DNA from: Bradyrhizobium sp. Ai1a-2
Lineage (GTDB): Bacteria; Pseudomonadota; Alphaproteobacteria; Rhizobiales; Xanthobacteraceae
Length of the DNA stretch: 64,000 nt
Assembly: GCF_000426245.1 (NCBI RefSeq)
Contig: NZ_AUEZ01000040.1
Coordinates: 1-64,000, forward strand
Reading direction: 5' to 3'
The position numbers and the translations under genes are program-made. Within the stretch, counting starts at the first letter, position 1. Each line of letters begins with the position of its first letter. The notes below the pieces were generated by a model that saw only the letters and a list, made by a program, of their open reading frames with translations, had not been told where the DNA came from and searched no databases. Shown here piece by piece: positions 46,682 to 55,113 of the stretch.

Positions 46682-47641
46682 ATGCGCAAGTTCCTCCTTT
46701 CCGTTCTCACCGTCACGAGCCTGCTTGTCACCGGAGCGCACGCGGAGACCTGGCCCTCGCGCCTGATCAAGGCGACGATCCCGTTCGGCGCTGGCAGCGC
46801 CACCGATGTGGTGCCGCGCCTGGTGTTCGATCGGCTGTCGGCCGAGCTCGGCCAGCCCATCGTGATCGAAAACCGCGCTGGCGCCGGCGGCACGCTCGGC
46901 ACCGGCATTGTCGCCAAGTCGGAGCCCGACGGCTACAACGTGCTCGCGCATTCATCGGCGCTGACCATCGCGCCGGCAATCTTCCCGAGTCTTCCGTTCG
47001 ACGCCACCAAAGACCTTTCGTCCGTGCTGATGATCGGCTCCAGCGCCAATGTCATGATCGTGCCGAACGAGCGGCCCTGGAAAACGATTCAGGATTTCAT
47101 TGCCGACGCCAAGGCGAAGCCCGGCTCGATTTCCTTTGGTTCGGTCGGCGTCGGCAGTGCCGTGCATATCAGCGCGGAAAAATTCCTTCTCGCCGCCGGC
47201 ATCGAGGGCACCCATGTGCCTTATCGCGGCGGTCCCGAAGTGATTGCCGACATCCTGGGCGGCCGCATCGATCTCTATTTCTGCCCGCTCGCGACCGCTC
47301 TGCCTCTGATCCGCGACGGTCAGGTGAAGGCGTTGTTGGTGTCGACGCCGAAGCGCGTCGCCGATTTGCCCGATGTGCCGTCTCCTTCGGAGATCGGTTT
47401 GACCAGCGCCGACAGCGTGAGCTGGTTCGGTATCTTCGTGCCGGCGAAAACGCCGCGCGACATCGTCGAGAAGTTTCACGCTGCAGGCATGAGGGTGTTG
47501 AACGATCCGGGAACGCAGGCAAGCCTGAAGAAGCTGGGTGTCGAGCCGATGCCGATGACGCCCGACCAGATGGACGATTTCATCAAGCGCGAGACCGTCG
47601 CCAGCCTGGCGTTGATCAAGGCGGCCGGAATCAAGCAGTAG
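46682..47641 (+). CDS. Bug/TctC-type periplasmic substrate-binding protein
   Basis: The 319-residue protein has a signal peptide (about 1-21, cleavage after AHA), then the Bug-family core: LIKATIPFGAGSATDVVPRL, GQPIVIENRAGAGGTLGT and the ALLVSTPKRVADLPDVPSP end. These proteins capture carboxylates or other small organic acids for tripartite tricarboxylate transporters or signalling; here there is no transporter partner, as is common for orphan Bug genes. ATG 46682 is preferred over 46679 because GGGAG (46672-46676) lies 5 bases before it. Substrate unknown. Confidence 0.88.
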   Translation: MRKFLLSVLTVTSLLVTGAHAETWPSRLIKATIPFGAGSATDVVPRLVFDRLSAELGQPIVIENRAGAGGTLGTGIVAKSEPDGYNVLAHSSALTIAPAIFPSLPFDATKDLSSVLMIGSSANVMIVPNERPWKTIQDFIADAKAKPGSISFGSVGVGSAVHISAEKFLLAAGIEGTHVPYRGGPEVIADILGGRIDLYFCPLATALPLIRDGQVKALLVSTPKRVADLPDVPSPSEIGLTSADSVSWFGIFVPAKTPRDIVEKFHAAGMRVLNDPGTQASLKKLGVEPMPMTPDQMDDFIKRETVASLALIKAAGIKQ

Positions 47642-47711
47642 CTGACAGGTTGAGACCGGGCCGGGACGTCGTTAGATAAGAGGGCAGTTTCCCTCCTATC
47701 CGGATCCCCAC

Positions 47712-48824
47712 ATGAGCGCCCTGTTTTCCCCAATCGAACTGCGTGGCCTGAAATTACCCAACCGGATCATGGTATCGCCGATGTGCCAATATTCGGCAGA
47801 GAACGGCGAGGCCAATGACTGGCATTTCACGCATATCAACATGCTGGCGCTGTCAGGCGCGGCGATGTTCTGCATCGAGGCCACGCATGTGGAGGCCATC
47901 GGCCGCATCACGCCCGGCTGTCTTGGCCTCTACAACGACGCCACCGAGGCCGCGCTGAAGCCGATCCTGGCCTCAGTGCGCAAGCATTCGAAAGCAGCGG
48001 TCGCGATGCAGCTTGCGCATGCCGGCCGCAAGGGATCGAGCCACCGCCCCTGGGAGGGCGGGCAGTTGATCCCGCTGTCCGAAGGCGGCTGGCAGACGGT
48101 GGCGCCATCGGCCGTGCCGCACAAGGAAAGCGAGGCGGCGCCGCTGGCGCTGGACGACGCCGGGCTCAAGCGCATCCGCGACGCTTTTGTGACGGCCGCC
48201 AAGCGCGCCGACCGGCTCGGCATCGACGCCCTCGAATTGCATGGCGCGCACGGCTACCTGATGCATCAGTTCTTGTCGCCGATATCGAACAAGCGCACCG
48301 ACCAGTATGGCGGTTCGCTCGAAAACCGCATGCGCTTTCCGCTTGAAGTGTTCGACGCCGTGCGCGCCGCATTCCCGGATCGCAAGCCTGTCGGCGTCAG
48401 GGTCTCGGCGACCGACTGGGTTGATGGCGGTTGGGACGTGGCGCAGACGATCGAATTTGCGAAAGAATTGAAGAAGCGCGGGGTCGACTGGATCGATGTG
48501 TCCTCGGGTGGCGTTTCGCCGCTGCAAAAGATTCCGCTGGGCCCGGGATATCAGGTGCCGTTTGCGCAGGCCGTGAAGGAAGCAACCGATGTCACCACAA
48601 TGGCAGTCGGGCTGATCACGGAAGCGAAGCAGGCCGAAGAGATCGTCGCCTCTGGAAAGGCCGACATGGTCGCACTTGCGCGCGGCATGCTCTATGACCC
48701 GCGCTGGGGCTGGCACGCCGCCGCTGAACTCGGCGGACAAGTTGACGCACCGCCGCAGTATTGGCGCTCGCAACCCTCGACGCAGAAAGCGCTGTTCGGC
48801 GCGACCACGTTCGGCGCGCGGTGA
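47712..48824 (+). CDS. Old yellow enzyme-family NADH:flavin oxidoreductase (YqjM type)
   Basis: The 370-residue FMN-dependent ene-reductase has the YqjM-type N-terminus with Cys25 (SPMCQYS), which tunes the flavin, the substrate-binding HGAHGYLMHQFLSP with RTDQYGGSLENR, and a C-terminal VALARGMLYDPRWGWHAA. It reduces activated C=C bonds using NAD(P)H. Natural substrate unknown. The next gene downstream is a second flavoenzyme gene after a structured leader. Confidence 0.92.
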   Translation: MSALFSPIELRGLKLPNRIMVSPMCQYSAENGEANDWHFTHINMLALSGAAMFCIEATHVEAIGRITPGCLGLYNDATEAALKPILASVRKHSKAAVAMQLAHAGRKGSSHRPWEGGQLIPLSEGGWQTVAPSAVPHKESEAAPLALDDAGLKRIRDAFVTAAKRADRLGIDALELHGAHGYLMHQFLSPISNKRTDQYGGSLENRMRFPLEVFDAVRAAFPDRKPVGVRVSATDWVDGGWDVAQTIEFAKELKKRGVDWIDVSSGGVSPLQKIPLGPGYQVPFAQAVKEATDVTTMAVGLITEAKQAEEIVASGKADMVALARGMLYDPRWGWHAAAELGGQVDAPPQYWRSQPSTQKALFGATTFGAR

Positions 48825-48912
48825 ATCATCACCATCATTGCGAGCGAAAGTGAAACGGCTATTCCGCTCTGCAACGACGAAAGCCACTATTCCGCCGCAA
48901 CCGGGGTAGGTA

Positions 48913-48971
48913 CTCTCGCTTGTGCGTATGAGATGCGACAACAAAGTCGCGCCAGAACACAAGCGAGAGGA
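48913..48971 (+). promoter_or_regulatory. Leader stem-loop that occludes the ribosome binding site
   Basis: CTCTCGCTTGTG (48913-48924) is perfectly complementary to CACAAGCGAGAG (48958-48969). Inside, GCGAC (48935-48939) pairs with GTCGC (48946-48950). The 3' arm contains the GAGAGG ribosome binding site (48965-48970) of the luciferase-like gene starting at 48978. Such a structure would block initiation until opened, as in RNA thermometers or ligand-controlled leaders. A DNA operator is the alternative. Confidence 0.6.
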
Positions 48972-48977
48972 AAGCAC

Positions 48978-50078
48978 ATGGAACTAGGATACTTCGCGAT
49001 GCCCTCGCATCCGCCGGAGTGCGGATTGAAAGAGGGCCACGACTGGGACCTGCAGGTGCTCAGGTGGCTGGATGAACTCGGCTATCAGGAAGCGTGGATC
49101 GGCGAACACCACACCGCGCCCTGGGAGCCGCATCCGTCTCCGGATCTGCTGGTCGCGCAGGCTTTGCTGCAGACCAAGAATATCCGCATCGGCCCCGGCG
49201 GTTTCCTGCTGCCCTATCATCATCCCGCTGAACTCGCGAATCGCGTCGCGATGCTCGATCATCTCTCCGATGGACGGCTCAATTTCGGTGTCGCTGCAAG
49301 CGGCCTGCCGAGCGATTGGGCGATGTTCAATGTCGACGGCATGTCCGGCCAGAACCGCGACATGACGCGCGAAGCGCTCGAAATCATCCTGAAGCTTTGG
49401 ACCGACGATGCTCCGTGGACATACAAGGGCAAATACTGGACGGTGACGAAGCCGGACACGATGTTCGATTTCCTCAAACCCCACCTCAAGCCGAAGCAGG
49501 CGCCGCATCCGCCGATCGGCGTCGCCGGCCTCTCCAAGAACTCTGACACGCTGAAGCTCGCGGGCGAGCGCGGCTTCATCCCGATGAGCCTCAACCTCAA
49601 TCCGGCCTATGTCGGCAGCCACTGGGATTCGGTGGAGGCGGGCGCAGCGAAGGTCGGCCGCAAACCGAGCAGGCAGGATTGGCGATTGGTGCGCGAAGTC
49701 TTTGTCGCCGACACCGACGAGGAAGCCTGGCGTCTGTCGACCGGCGACATGATGGGCCGGATGATGGGCGAGTATTTCCTGCCGCTGCTCGGTCACTTCG
49801 GCTTCAAGGACTACCTGAAGGCTTCGCCCGACGTGCCGGACAGCGACGTCAATGTCGAATATTGCGCCCGCAACAACTGGATCGTCGGCTCGCCCGCGAC
49901 CGTCACCGAGAAGATCGAGAAGATCTATCAAGAGGTCGGCGGCTTCGGTGTGCTGCTGGTGTTCGGCTTCGACTACAAGCACAAGCCGGAAGCCTGGCAC
50001 CACTCGCTGCAGTTGTTGAAGCAGGAAGTGCTGCCGCGGCTGAAGCATCTCGGCAGCGAGTTCGGCCGCGCGGCGTGA
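48978..50078 (+). CDS. Luciferase-like (LLM class) flavin-dependent monooxygenase
   Basis: The 366-residue protein is a bacterial-luciferase-family TIM-barrel enzyme: WIGEHHTAPWEPHPSPDLLVAQAL, IRIGPGGFLLPYHHPAELANRVAMLDHLSDGRLNFGVA and the C-terminal NNWIVGSPATVTEKI are the family strings. It uses reduced flavin (FMNH2 or F420) to oxygenate an organic substrate; the N-terminal part resembles limonene-monooxygenase-type relatives as I recall, but the substrate is not determined. It starts at ATG 48978, whose ribosome binding site lies in a 12-bp leader stem. It follows an old yellow enzyme gene on the same strand after 153 bp. Confidence 0.9.
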   Translation: MELGYFAMPSHPPECGLKEGHDWDLQVLRWLDELGYQEAWIGEHHTAPWEPHPSPDLLVAQALLQTKNIRIGPGGFLLPYHHPAELANRVAMLDHLSDGRLNFGVAASGLPSDWAMFNVDGMSGQNRDMTREALEIILKLWTDDAPWTYKGKYWTVTKPDTMFDFLKPHLKPKQAPHPPIGVAGLSKNSDTLKLAGERGFIPMSLNLNPAYVGSHWDSVEAGAAKVGRKPSRQDWRLVREVFVADTDEEAWRLSTGDMMGRMMGEYFLPLLGHFGFKDYLKASPDVPDSDVNVEYCARNNWIVGSPATVTEKIEKIYQEVGGFGVLLVFGFDYKHKPEAWHHSLQLLKQEVLPRLKHLGSEFGRAA

Positions 50079-50126
50079 AGCTGACAGTTACATCCACCGC
50101 AACTCACCACACGTGACGATGAGAGC

Positions 50127-50191
50127 GTGCCCACCATCATCAGCGTAATGCTTGATGGTGGGCACGTTGCGCTTTGCCCATCCTACGAACT
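50127..50191. repeat. Family D inverted repeat
   Basis: GAGCGTGCCCACCATCATCAGCG and GCTTGATGGTGGGCACG form a long hairpin, followed by CGCTTTGCCCATCC. It lies in the 275-bp gap after the luciferase-like gene; I see nothing else there. Confidence 0.75.
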
Positions 50192-50353
50192 GCGGGTCTG
50201 CCGAAAATCGATAATCGCCGTAACCAATTGCTGCTATCAGCGCAATTTGTGGTGAACACGGGTTCGCCGACATGTGCATAGCCACGCGCGAACGGTATCT
50301 TTCACGCGGTCCGAAAGAGGCGTAGCCTGACCATCATCATGGGGATCGGCACG

Positions 50354-50782
50354 ATGCGGTCCCGCGTACGAAAGTTCGCCCACGTTTTCGAACGCCTTGG
50401 CCTTGCCATGGCGGGAGCCGCGAGCGGCCTGTTCGTCGCGGCCCTTGTCGGGTCGGGCATCTCTGCCTTTACATCGCAGGGATTTCTTCTGCTCATGATG
50501 GTCTGCGGCGCAGTCGGCTTCTATCTCGGCATCGATACGCCGCCACTGCCATTCCAAGCGCCGACCGATGAATCCCCGCGCGGAAATATCGACGCGGCGG
50601 AATTCCTGAGCGCGGTCGGGACGTTTCTTGCTGCACTGGTCGCCTTCGTTTCGGTGGTCGTCATCGTGCTTCGCGTCGAGCCGCATATCGCCTGGACGCT
50701 TGCGATCATGGTCGGATGGGTGTTCGGCGTCGCCATGCAGATCGTCGCCGGCACGATCGCGCGCATGCGCCAGGTCGGGTAA
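50354..50782 (+). CDS. Four-helix membrane protein, unknown
   Basis: The 142-residue protein is mostly four hydrophobic helices (about 14-35, 40-58, 85-105 and 110-130) with short charged loops; there is no recognised motif. ATG 50354 is chosen because GGGGA lies 8 bases upstream; ATG 50339 is an alternative with no ribosome binding site. Function unknown; the genes around it are unrelated. It lies upstream of the operator-flanked promoter at 50895. Confidence 0.65.
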   Translation: MRSRVRKFAHVFERLGLAMAGAASGLFVAALVGSGISAFTSQGFLLLMMVCGAVGFYLGIDTPPLPFQAPTDESPRGNIDAAEFLSAVGTFLAALVAFVSVVVIVLRVEPHIAWTLAIMVGWVFGVAMQIVAGTIARMRQVG

Positions 50783-50894
50783 GCCGCCGACGAGCCTGAG
50801 GCGTCAATTATAAACAATATCAATGTCTTAGTTATTTGATCGGCCGCTGCCGTTCGGTCGGGCGTGCAAGTTTTCGGGCTTGTGAAGATTTTTC

Positions 50895-50938
50895 TTGAGC
50901 GTCGCTCATTTTCTGGCTATAAATGTGAGCGTTGCTCA
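50895..50938 (+). promoter_or_regulatory. Strong promoter flanked by two TGAGCG operators
   Basis: TTGAGC (50895-50900), a 17-base spacer and TATAAA (50918-50923) make a good sigma-70-type promoter. TGAGCGTCGCTCA (50896-50908) is a perfect palindrome over the -35 box and TGAGCGTTGCTCA (50926-50938) has one mismatch and lies at the expected transcription start. Centres are exactly 30 bp apart, about three helical turns, ideal for co-operative repression. No matching regulator gene is in the window; a TetR-type protein is a guess from the site style. Confidence 0.7.
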
Positions 50939-50960
50939 ATTATATCCGGAGGCCGCTCAC

Positions 50961-51215
50961 ATGGAAACGCTTGTCCTGCAACTGACCCGGCAACTGACCA
51001 CGAGCTTCTTCGACGATTTCCTCAAATTCATCCTGGAAGTTGGCAGGTCGACCGCCCGCGTCGTCGCCACGCCGATCAATCGTATTGCCAATGCCTGTGA
51101 CGTCGCCGGCGTGCTCGAGCGCCGGCGGTTCGCAGCCGGGGTGCGGCGTCGTGCGCGACAAATGCAGCGTCCCCGCGGGCGCTGGCCGTTCGGTTCGCTC
51201 AGCGAACTCACCTGA
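50961..51215 (+). CDS. 84-residue hypothetical protein under operator control
   Basis: A strong GGAGG lies about 8 bases before ATG 50961. The sequence begins METLVLQLTRQLTTSFFDDF, an amphipathic helix, then continues with a basic, Arg-rich C-terminal half (RRRFAAGVRRRARQMQR). It has no known domain; a small DNA- or RNA-binding or membrane-interacting protein is possible. The control region at 50895-50938 is the best-defined promoter-operator in the window. No similar gene was recognised. Confidence 0.6.
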   Translation: METLVLQLTRQLTTSFFDDFLKFILEVGRSTARVVATPINRIANACDVAGVLERRRFAAGVRRRARQMQRPRGRWPFGSLSELT

Positions 51216-51275
51216 GACGGTCGAACGGCGCAATTCGACTCGATTGCCGCGCCGATTCCTAACCAGGAAATCACC

Positions 51276-51407
51276 ATGCTCCGCATTGTCGCTGGGCCGC
51301 ATGGCGGCACCGCAGCCAGGCACAAGATCTCGTACATCTTTGCCGTGCATGGTCAGCCGGTGCCGCGACCTCGGGGTGTCGAACCGCGAGGCAATCAAAG
51401 ACACTAA
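51276..51407 (+). CDS. Possible 43-residue small protein
   Basis: ATG 51276 follows AGGAA by about 9 bases. The frame starts MLRIVAGPHGGTAARHKISY and ends RGVEPRGNQRH. It lies between the 84-residue protein and the aas-type gene, probably on the same transcript. There is no homology recognised and the composition is not decisive, so it may be leader sequence only. Confidence 0.3.
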   Translation: MLRIVAGPHGGTAARHKISYIFAVHGQPVPRPRGVEPRGNQRH

Positions 51408-51511
51408 TAGCAACGGCATCACTGCTTACTTTTCGTTGATCCCAATCCCGATTACCCAAAACGAATTTTGCAAGGCCAAGGACTCTCGGCCGAATTGCCA
51501 AGGAACCGGTC

Positions 51512-54500
51512 ATGATCAAACAGTTGATGTCGTCGCGCCGTTTTGCGCCGCTGTTCTGGGCGCAGTTCTTCTCGGCGCTCAATGACAACGTCCTGAAAAA
51601 TGCGCTGGTCATCATCCTGCTCTATGGCGCGGCCGCTGGCGAGAACGCATCGCTGGTGACACTTGCCGGCGCCATCTTCATCTTTCCCTTCTTCGTATTA
51701 TCGGCGCTCGGCGGCGAGCTCGCGGACAAGCATGTGAAATCGGTCGTCGCGCGGCGGCTGAAATTCGTCGAGATCTTTGCTGCCTGCTTTGCGGCGGCCG
51801 GCTTCTTCCTGCACTCGGTACCGCTTCTGTTCGCTGCGCTGGCGCTGTTCGGCACGGTCGCGGCGCTGTTCGGTCCGGTGAAATATGCGATCCTCCCCGA
51901 CCAGCTTTCGGTCGGCGAACTCGCCACCGGCAACGCGCTGGTCGAAGGCGCAACCTTCCTGGCGATCCTGATCGGCACGATCGCCGGCGGCCTGTTCGTC
52001 GCAGGGGCGAGCCACATGGGCTGGATCTCGCTTGCCGTGGTCGGCCTGTCCGTTCTGTCCTGGGCATTCGCCGCGCGCATTCCCGCCACCACGCCGTCGG
52101 CGCCCGATCTCGCCATCACCACCAATCCCTGGACCTCCACGGTGCGGCTGTTGAAGTCGCTCTATGCGGAGCCGCGGCTGTGGGATGGCATGGTCATCGT
52201 GTCGTGGTTCTGGCTTGCCGGCGCGATCGTGTTGTCGCTGCTGCCCGCGCTGATCAAGGAAGGCGTCGGCGGCACCGAAGGCGTCGTCACGCTGTGCCTT
52301 GCGACCTTTGCGATCGGTATCGCGACCGGCTCGCTGATCGCGGCCCAGCTCAGCCATGTCAGGCCCAATCTCGCACTGGTGCCGATCGGCGCCATCATCA
52401 TGGGCGTGGTCGGTCTCGATCTCGCCGCGATGATTGGCGCTACGGTGCCGGGCAACGGCGTGACCGCCGCAGCGTTCGCGACCTCGCTCTACGGGCTGCA
52501 TACGCTGGTCGGCTTCTTCCTGTTCGCCATTGGCGGCGGCCTGTTCGTGGTGCCGTCGTTCGCCGCCGTGCAGGCCTGGACCGCGCCGTCGGAGCGCGCC
52601 CGGATCATCGCGGCCGGCAATATCCTGCAGGCCGCCTTCATGGTGGTGGGATCGCTGTTCGTCGCGCTGCTGCAATATGCCGGGCTTTCGATTGCCTGGA
52701 TCTTCTTCGGCCTTGCCGTCGCGAGCTTCGGCGCGGTGTGGTTCGTGCTCAACAAATGGGGCAAGGAGGGCGTGCGCGACTTCGGCGCGCTCTTGTTCCG
52801 CGCGCTGTTCCGCGTCGAGGTCCGCGGCATCGAGAACCTGCCGCCTGCGGGCACGCGCATGCTGATCGCGCCCAATCATGTCAGCCTTGTCGACGGCCCG
52901 CTGCTGCATGCGACGCTGCCGATCGATGCCAGCTTCGCAGTCGATACCGGAATCGCGAAGGCGTGGTGGGCCAAGCCCTTCCTGAAAATGGTCCGCCACA
53001 TCACCGTCGATCCGACCAAGCCGCTCGGCGCGCGTGACCTGATCAAGCTGGTCGCCTCCGCCGAACCCGTCGTGATCTTCCCCGAGGGCCGGCTGACCGT
53101 GCATGGCTCGCTGATGAAGGTCTATGACGGCACCGCGATGATCGCCGACAAGGCGGACGCTGTGGTCGTTCCTGTCAGGATCGAGGGCGCGCAGCGCTCG
53201 CATCTCAGCTATCTCAAGAATGGCGAGATCAAGCGCTCCTGGTTCCCGAAGGTGACGATCTCGATCCTGCCGCCGGTCAAATTGCCGATCGACCAGTCCT
53301 TAAAGGGCAAGGCCCGCCGCAACGCCGCAGGCGCTGCGCTGCAGGACATCATGATCGAGGCGATGGTGAAGAACGCCATGCTCGACCACACGCTGTTCGA
53401 GGCGCTCGCCCATGCCCATCGCGACCGTGACACCGGCAAGGTGGTGGTCGAGGACGCGCTCGGAACGAAGCTCACCTATCGCAAGCTGATCCTTGGCGCG
53501 CAGGTCCTGAGCCGCAAGCTCGAGCAGGGCACAGCCGTCGGCGAGAACATCGGCGTGCTCTTGCCAAACTCGGCGGGCGTCGCCGTCGTCTTCATGGCGC
53601 TGCAGGCCATCGGCCGCGTGCCGGCAATGCTCAACTTCTCCGCCGGCCCCGTGAACGTGCTCTCGGCGATGCAAGCGGCGCAGGTCAAGACTGTGCTCAC
53701 TTCCCGCGCCTTCATCGAGAAGGGCAAGCTCGACAAGCTGATCGCCGCGATCGCTCCTGAAGCGCGCATCGTCTATCTCGAAGACGTCCGTGCGACCGTC
53801 AACGCGTTCGACAAGATTCGCGGCCTCCTCGCCGGCACCGCGCCGCGCATCGCGCGCAGGGCCGATGATCCCGCCGTGATCCTGTTCACCTCGGGCTCGG
53901 AGGGGACGCCGAAGGGTGTCGTACTCTCCCACCGCAATATCCTCGCCAATGCGGCGCAAGCGCTGGCGCGGGTCGATGCCAATGGCAACGACAAGGTGTT
54001 CAACGTGCTGCCGGTGTTTCACTCGTTCGGACTTACGGGTGGCATGATGATGCCGCTGCTCGCGGGCATCCCGATCTTCATGTATCCGTCGCCGCTGCAT
54101 TACCGGATCGTGCCGGAACTGATCTACCAGACCGGCGCCACCATCCTGTTCGGCACCGACACGTTCCTCATCGGCTATGCCCGCTCTGCGCATGCCTATG
54201 ACTTCCGCACACTGCGGCTGGTGTTGGCGGGCGCGGAGGCGGTGAAGGATCGCACGCGACAGGTCTATATGGAGCGCTACGGCATCCGCATCCTTGAAGG
54301 TTATGGCGTCACCGAGACTGCGCCGGTGCTCGCCATGAACACGCCGATGGCGAACCGCCCCGGCACCGTGGGCCGGCTATCGCCCCTGATGGAGTATCGC
54401 CTCGATCCGGTCCCCGGCATCGAGGAGGGCGGCCGGCTCTCGGTGCGCGGGCCGAACGTGATGCTCGGGTACTTGCGCGCGGAAAATCCCGGCGTGCTGG

Positions 54501-54937
54501 AGAAGCTGGCCGATGGCTGGCACGACACCGGCGATATCGTCACCATCGACGCTGCGGGCTTCATCGCCATCAAGGGACGCGCCAAGCGGTTTGCCAAGAT
54601 CGCGGGCGAAATGGTCTCGCTGTCGGCGGTGGAAGCGATGGCGTCCGCGCTGTGGCCGCAGGCGATTTCGGTCGCGGTCTCCATTCCCGACGCGCGCAAG
54701 GGGGAACGCATCGTGCTCCTGACCACGCAACGCGATGCCGAGCGATCCGCGATGCAGCGCCAGGCCAAGGCGACGGGCGCCTCCGAACTTGCGGTGCCGG
54801 CGGACATCCGCGTCGTCGACAAGGTGCCGCTGCTCGGCTCCGGCAAGACCGACTATGTCGCGGCGACCGCGTTCGCCAAGGAACTCGCTGCCGCGGCGAC
54901 GCCGACCCCGCCGGAGCCGATGGCGGACGTGGCGTGA
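51512..54937 (+). CDS. LplT-PlsC-acyl-ACP synthetase fusion (Aas-type)
   Basis: This very long protein of 1141 residues joins three parts. An MFS lysophospholipid-flippase-like domain (about 1-410, up to twelve helices) comes first. A PlsC-type acyltransferase (about 425-610) follows, with NHVSLVD (His456, Asp461; HX4D) and FPEGRLT. An AMP-binding acyl-acyl-carrier-protein synthetase (about 640-1125) with LFTSGSEGTPKG and GYGVTETAPV ends the protein. In E. coli LplT and Aas are two proteins that together recycle 2-acyl lysophospholipids at the inner membrane; here they are one chain. The substrate role is inferred from that precedent. ATG 51512 follows the regulated small gene by about 300 bases. 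Confidence 0.92.
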   Translation: MIKQLMSSRRFAPLFWAQFFSALNDNVLKNALVIILLYGAAAGENASLVTLAGAIFIFPFFVLSALGGELADKHVKSVVARRLKFVEIFAACFAAAGFFLHSVPLLFAALALFGTVAALFGPVKYAILPDQLSVGELATGNALVEGATFLAILIGTIAGGLFVAGASHMGWISLAVVGLSVLSWAFAARIPATTPSAPDLAITTNPWTSTVRLLKSLYAEPRLWDGMVIVSWFWLAGAIVLSLLPALIKEGVGGTEGVVTLCLATFAIGIATGSLIAAQLSHVRPNLALVPIGAIIMGVVGLDLAAMIGATVPGNGVTAAAFATSLYGLHTLVGFFLFAIGGGLFVVPSFAAVQAWTAPSERARIIAAGNILQAAFMVVGSLFVALLQYAGLSIAWIFFGLAVASFGAVWFVLNKWGKEGVRDFGALLFRALFRVEVRGIENLPPAGTRMLIAPNHVSLVDGPLLHATLPIDASFAVDTGIAKAWWAKPFLKMVRHITVDPTKPLGARDLIKLVASAEPVVIFPEGRLTVHGSLMKVYDGTAMIADKADAVVVPVRIEGAQRSHLSYLKNGEIKRSWFPKVTISILPPVKLPIDQSLKGKARRNAAGAALQDIMIEAMVKNAMLDHTLFEALAHAHRDRDTGKVVVEDALGTKLTYRKLILGAQVLSRKLEQGTAVGENIGVLLPNSAGVAVVFMALQAIGRVPAMLNFSAGPVNVLSAMQAAQVKTVLTSRAFIEKGKLDKLIAAIAPEARIVYLEDVRATVNAFDKIRGLLAGTAPRIARRADDPAVILFTSGSEGTPKGVVLSHRNILANAAQALARVDANGNDKVFNVLPVFHSFGLTGGMMMPLLAGIPIFMYPSPLHYRIVPELIYQTGATILFGTDTFLIGYARSAHAYDFRTLRLVLAGAEAVKDRTRQVYMERYGIRILEGYGVTETAPVLAMNTPMANRPGTVGRLSPLMEYRLDPVPGIEEGGRLSVRGPNVMLGYLRAENPGVLEKLADGWHDTGDIVTIDAAGFIAIKGRAKRFAKIAGEMVSLSAVEAMASALWPQAISVAVSIPDARKGERIVLLTTQRDAERSAMQRQAKATGASELAVPADIRVVDKVPLLGSGKTDYVAATAFAKELAAAATPTPPEPMADVA

Positions 54938-54941
54938 AATC

Positions 54942-55012
54942 TTCGTCATTTCGAGGAGCCTCTCATCGGGCGGCGCTTTGCGCCGACCCGGTGGCTCGCA
55001 ATGACGGTGGCT
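54942..55012. repeat. Family G hairpin (TTCGTCATTTCGAGG ... CTCGCAATGACGG)
   Basis: It includes CGGGCGGCGCTTTGCGCCGACCCG. The CGTCATT / AATGACG outer arms match the style at 28736-28930. It separates the Aas-type gene from the hydrolase gene. Confidence 0.7.
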
Positions 55013-55113
55013 GGACGGTTGTGCTGCGCGCGTCCCTGTTGTCCAATGAGCTCACAATCAACAACAACACTCGCCGGCCCATCCAGCGCCGGCCGGAACG
55101 TCGGAGGAACTTT

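Noticed and set aside
51698..53203. 501-codon minus frame opposite the Aas fusion
   Set aside because: Antisense shadow with Arg/Asp/Gln-rich composition and no motif.
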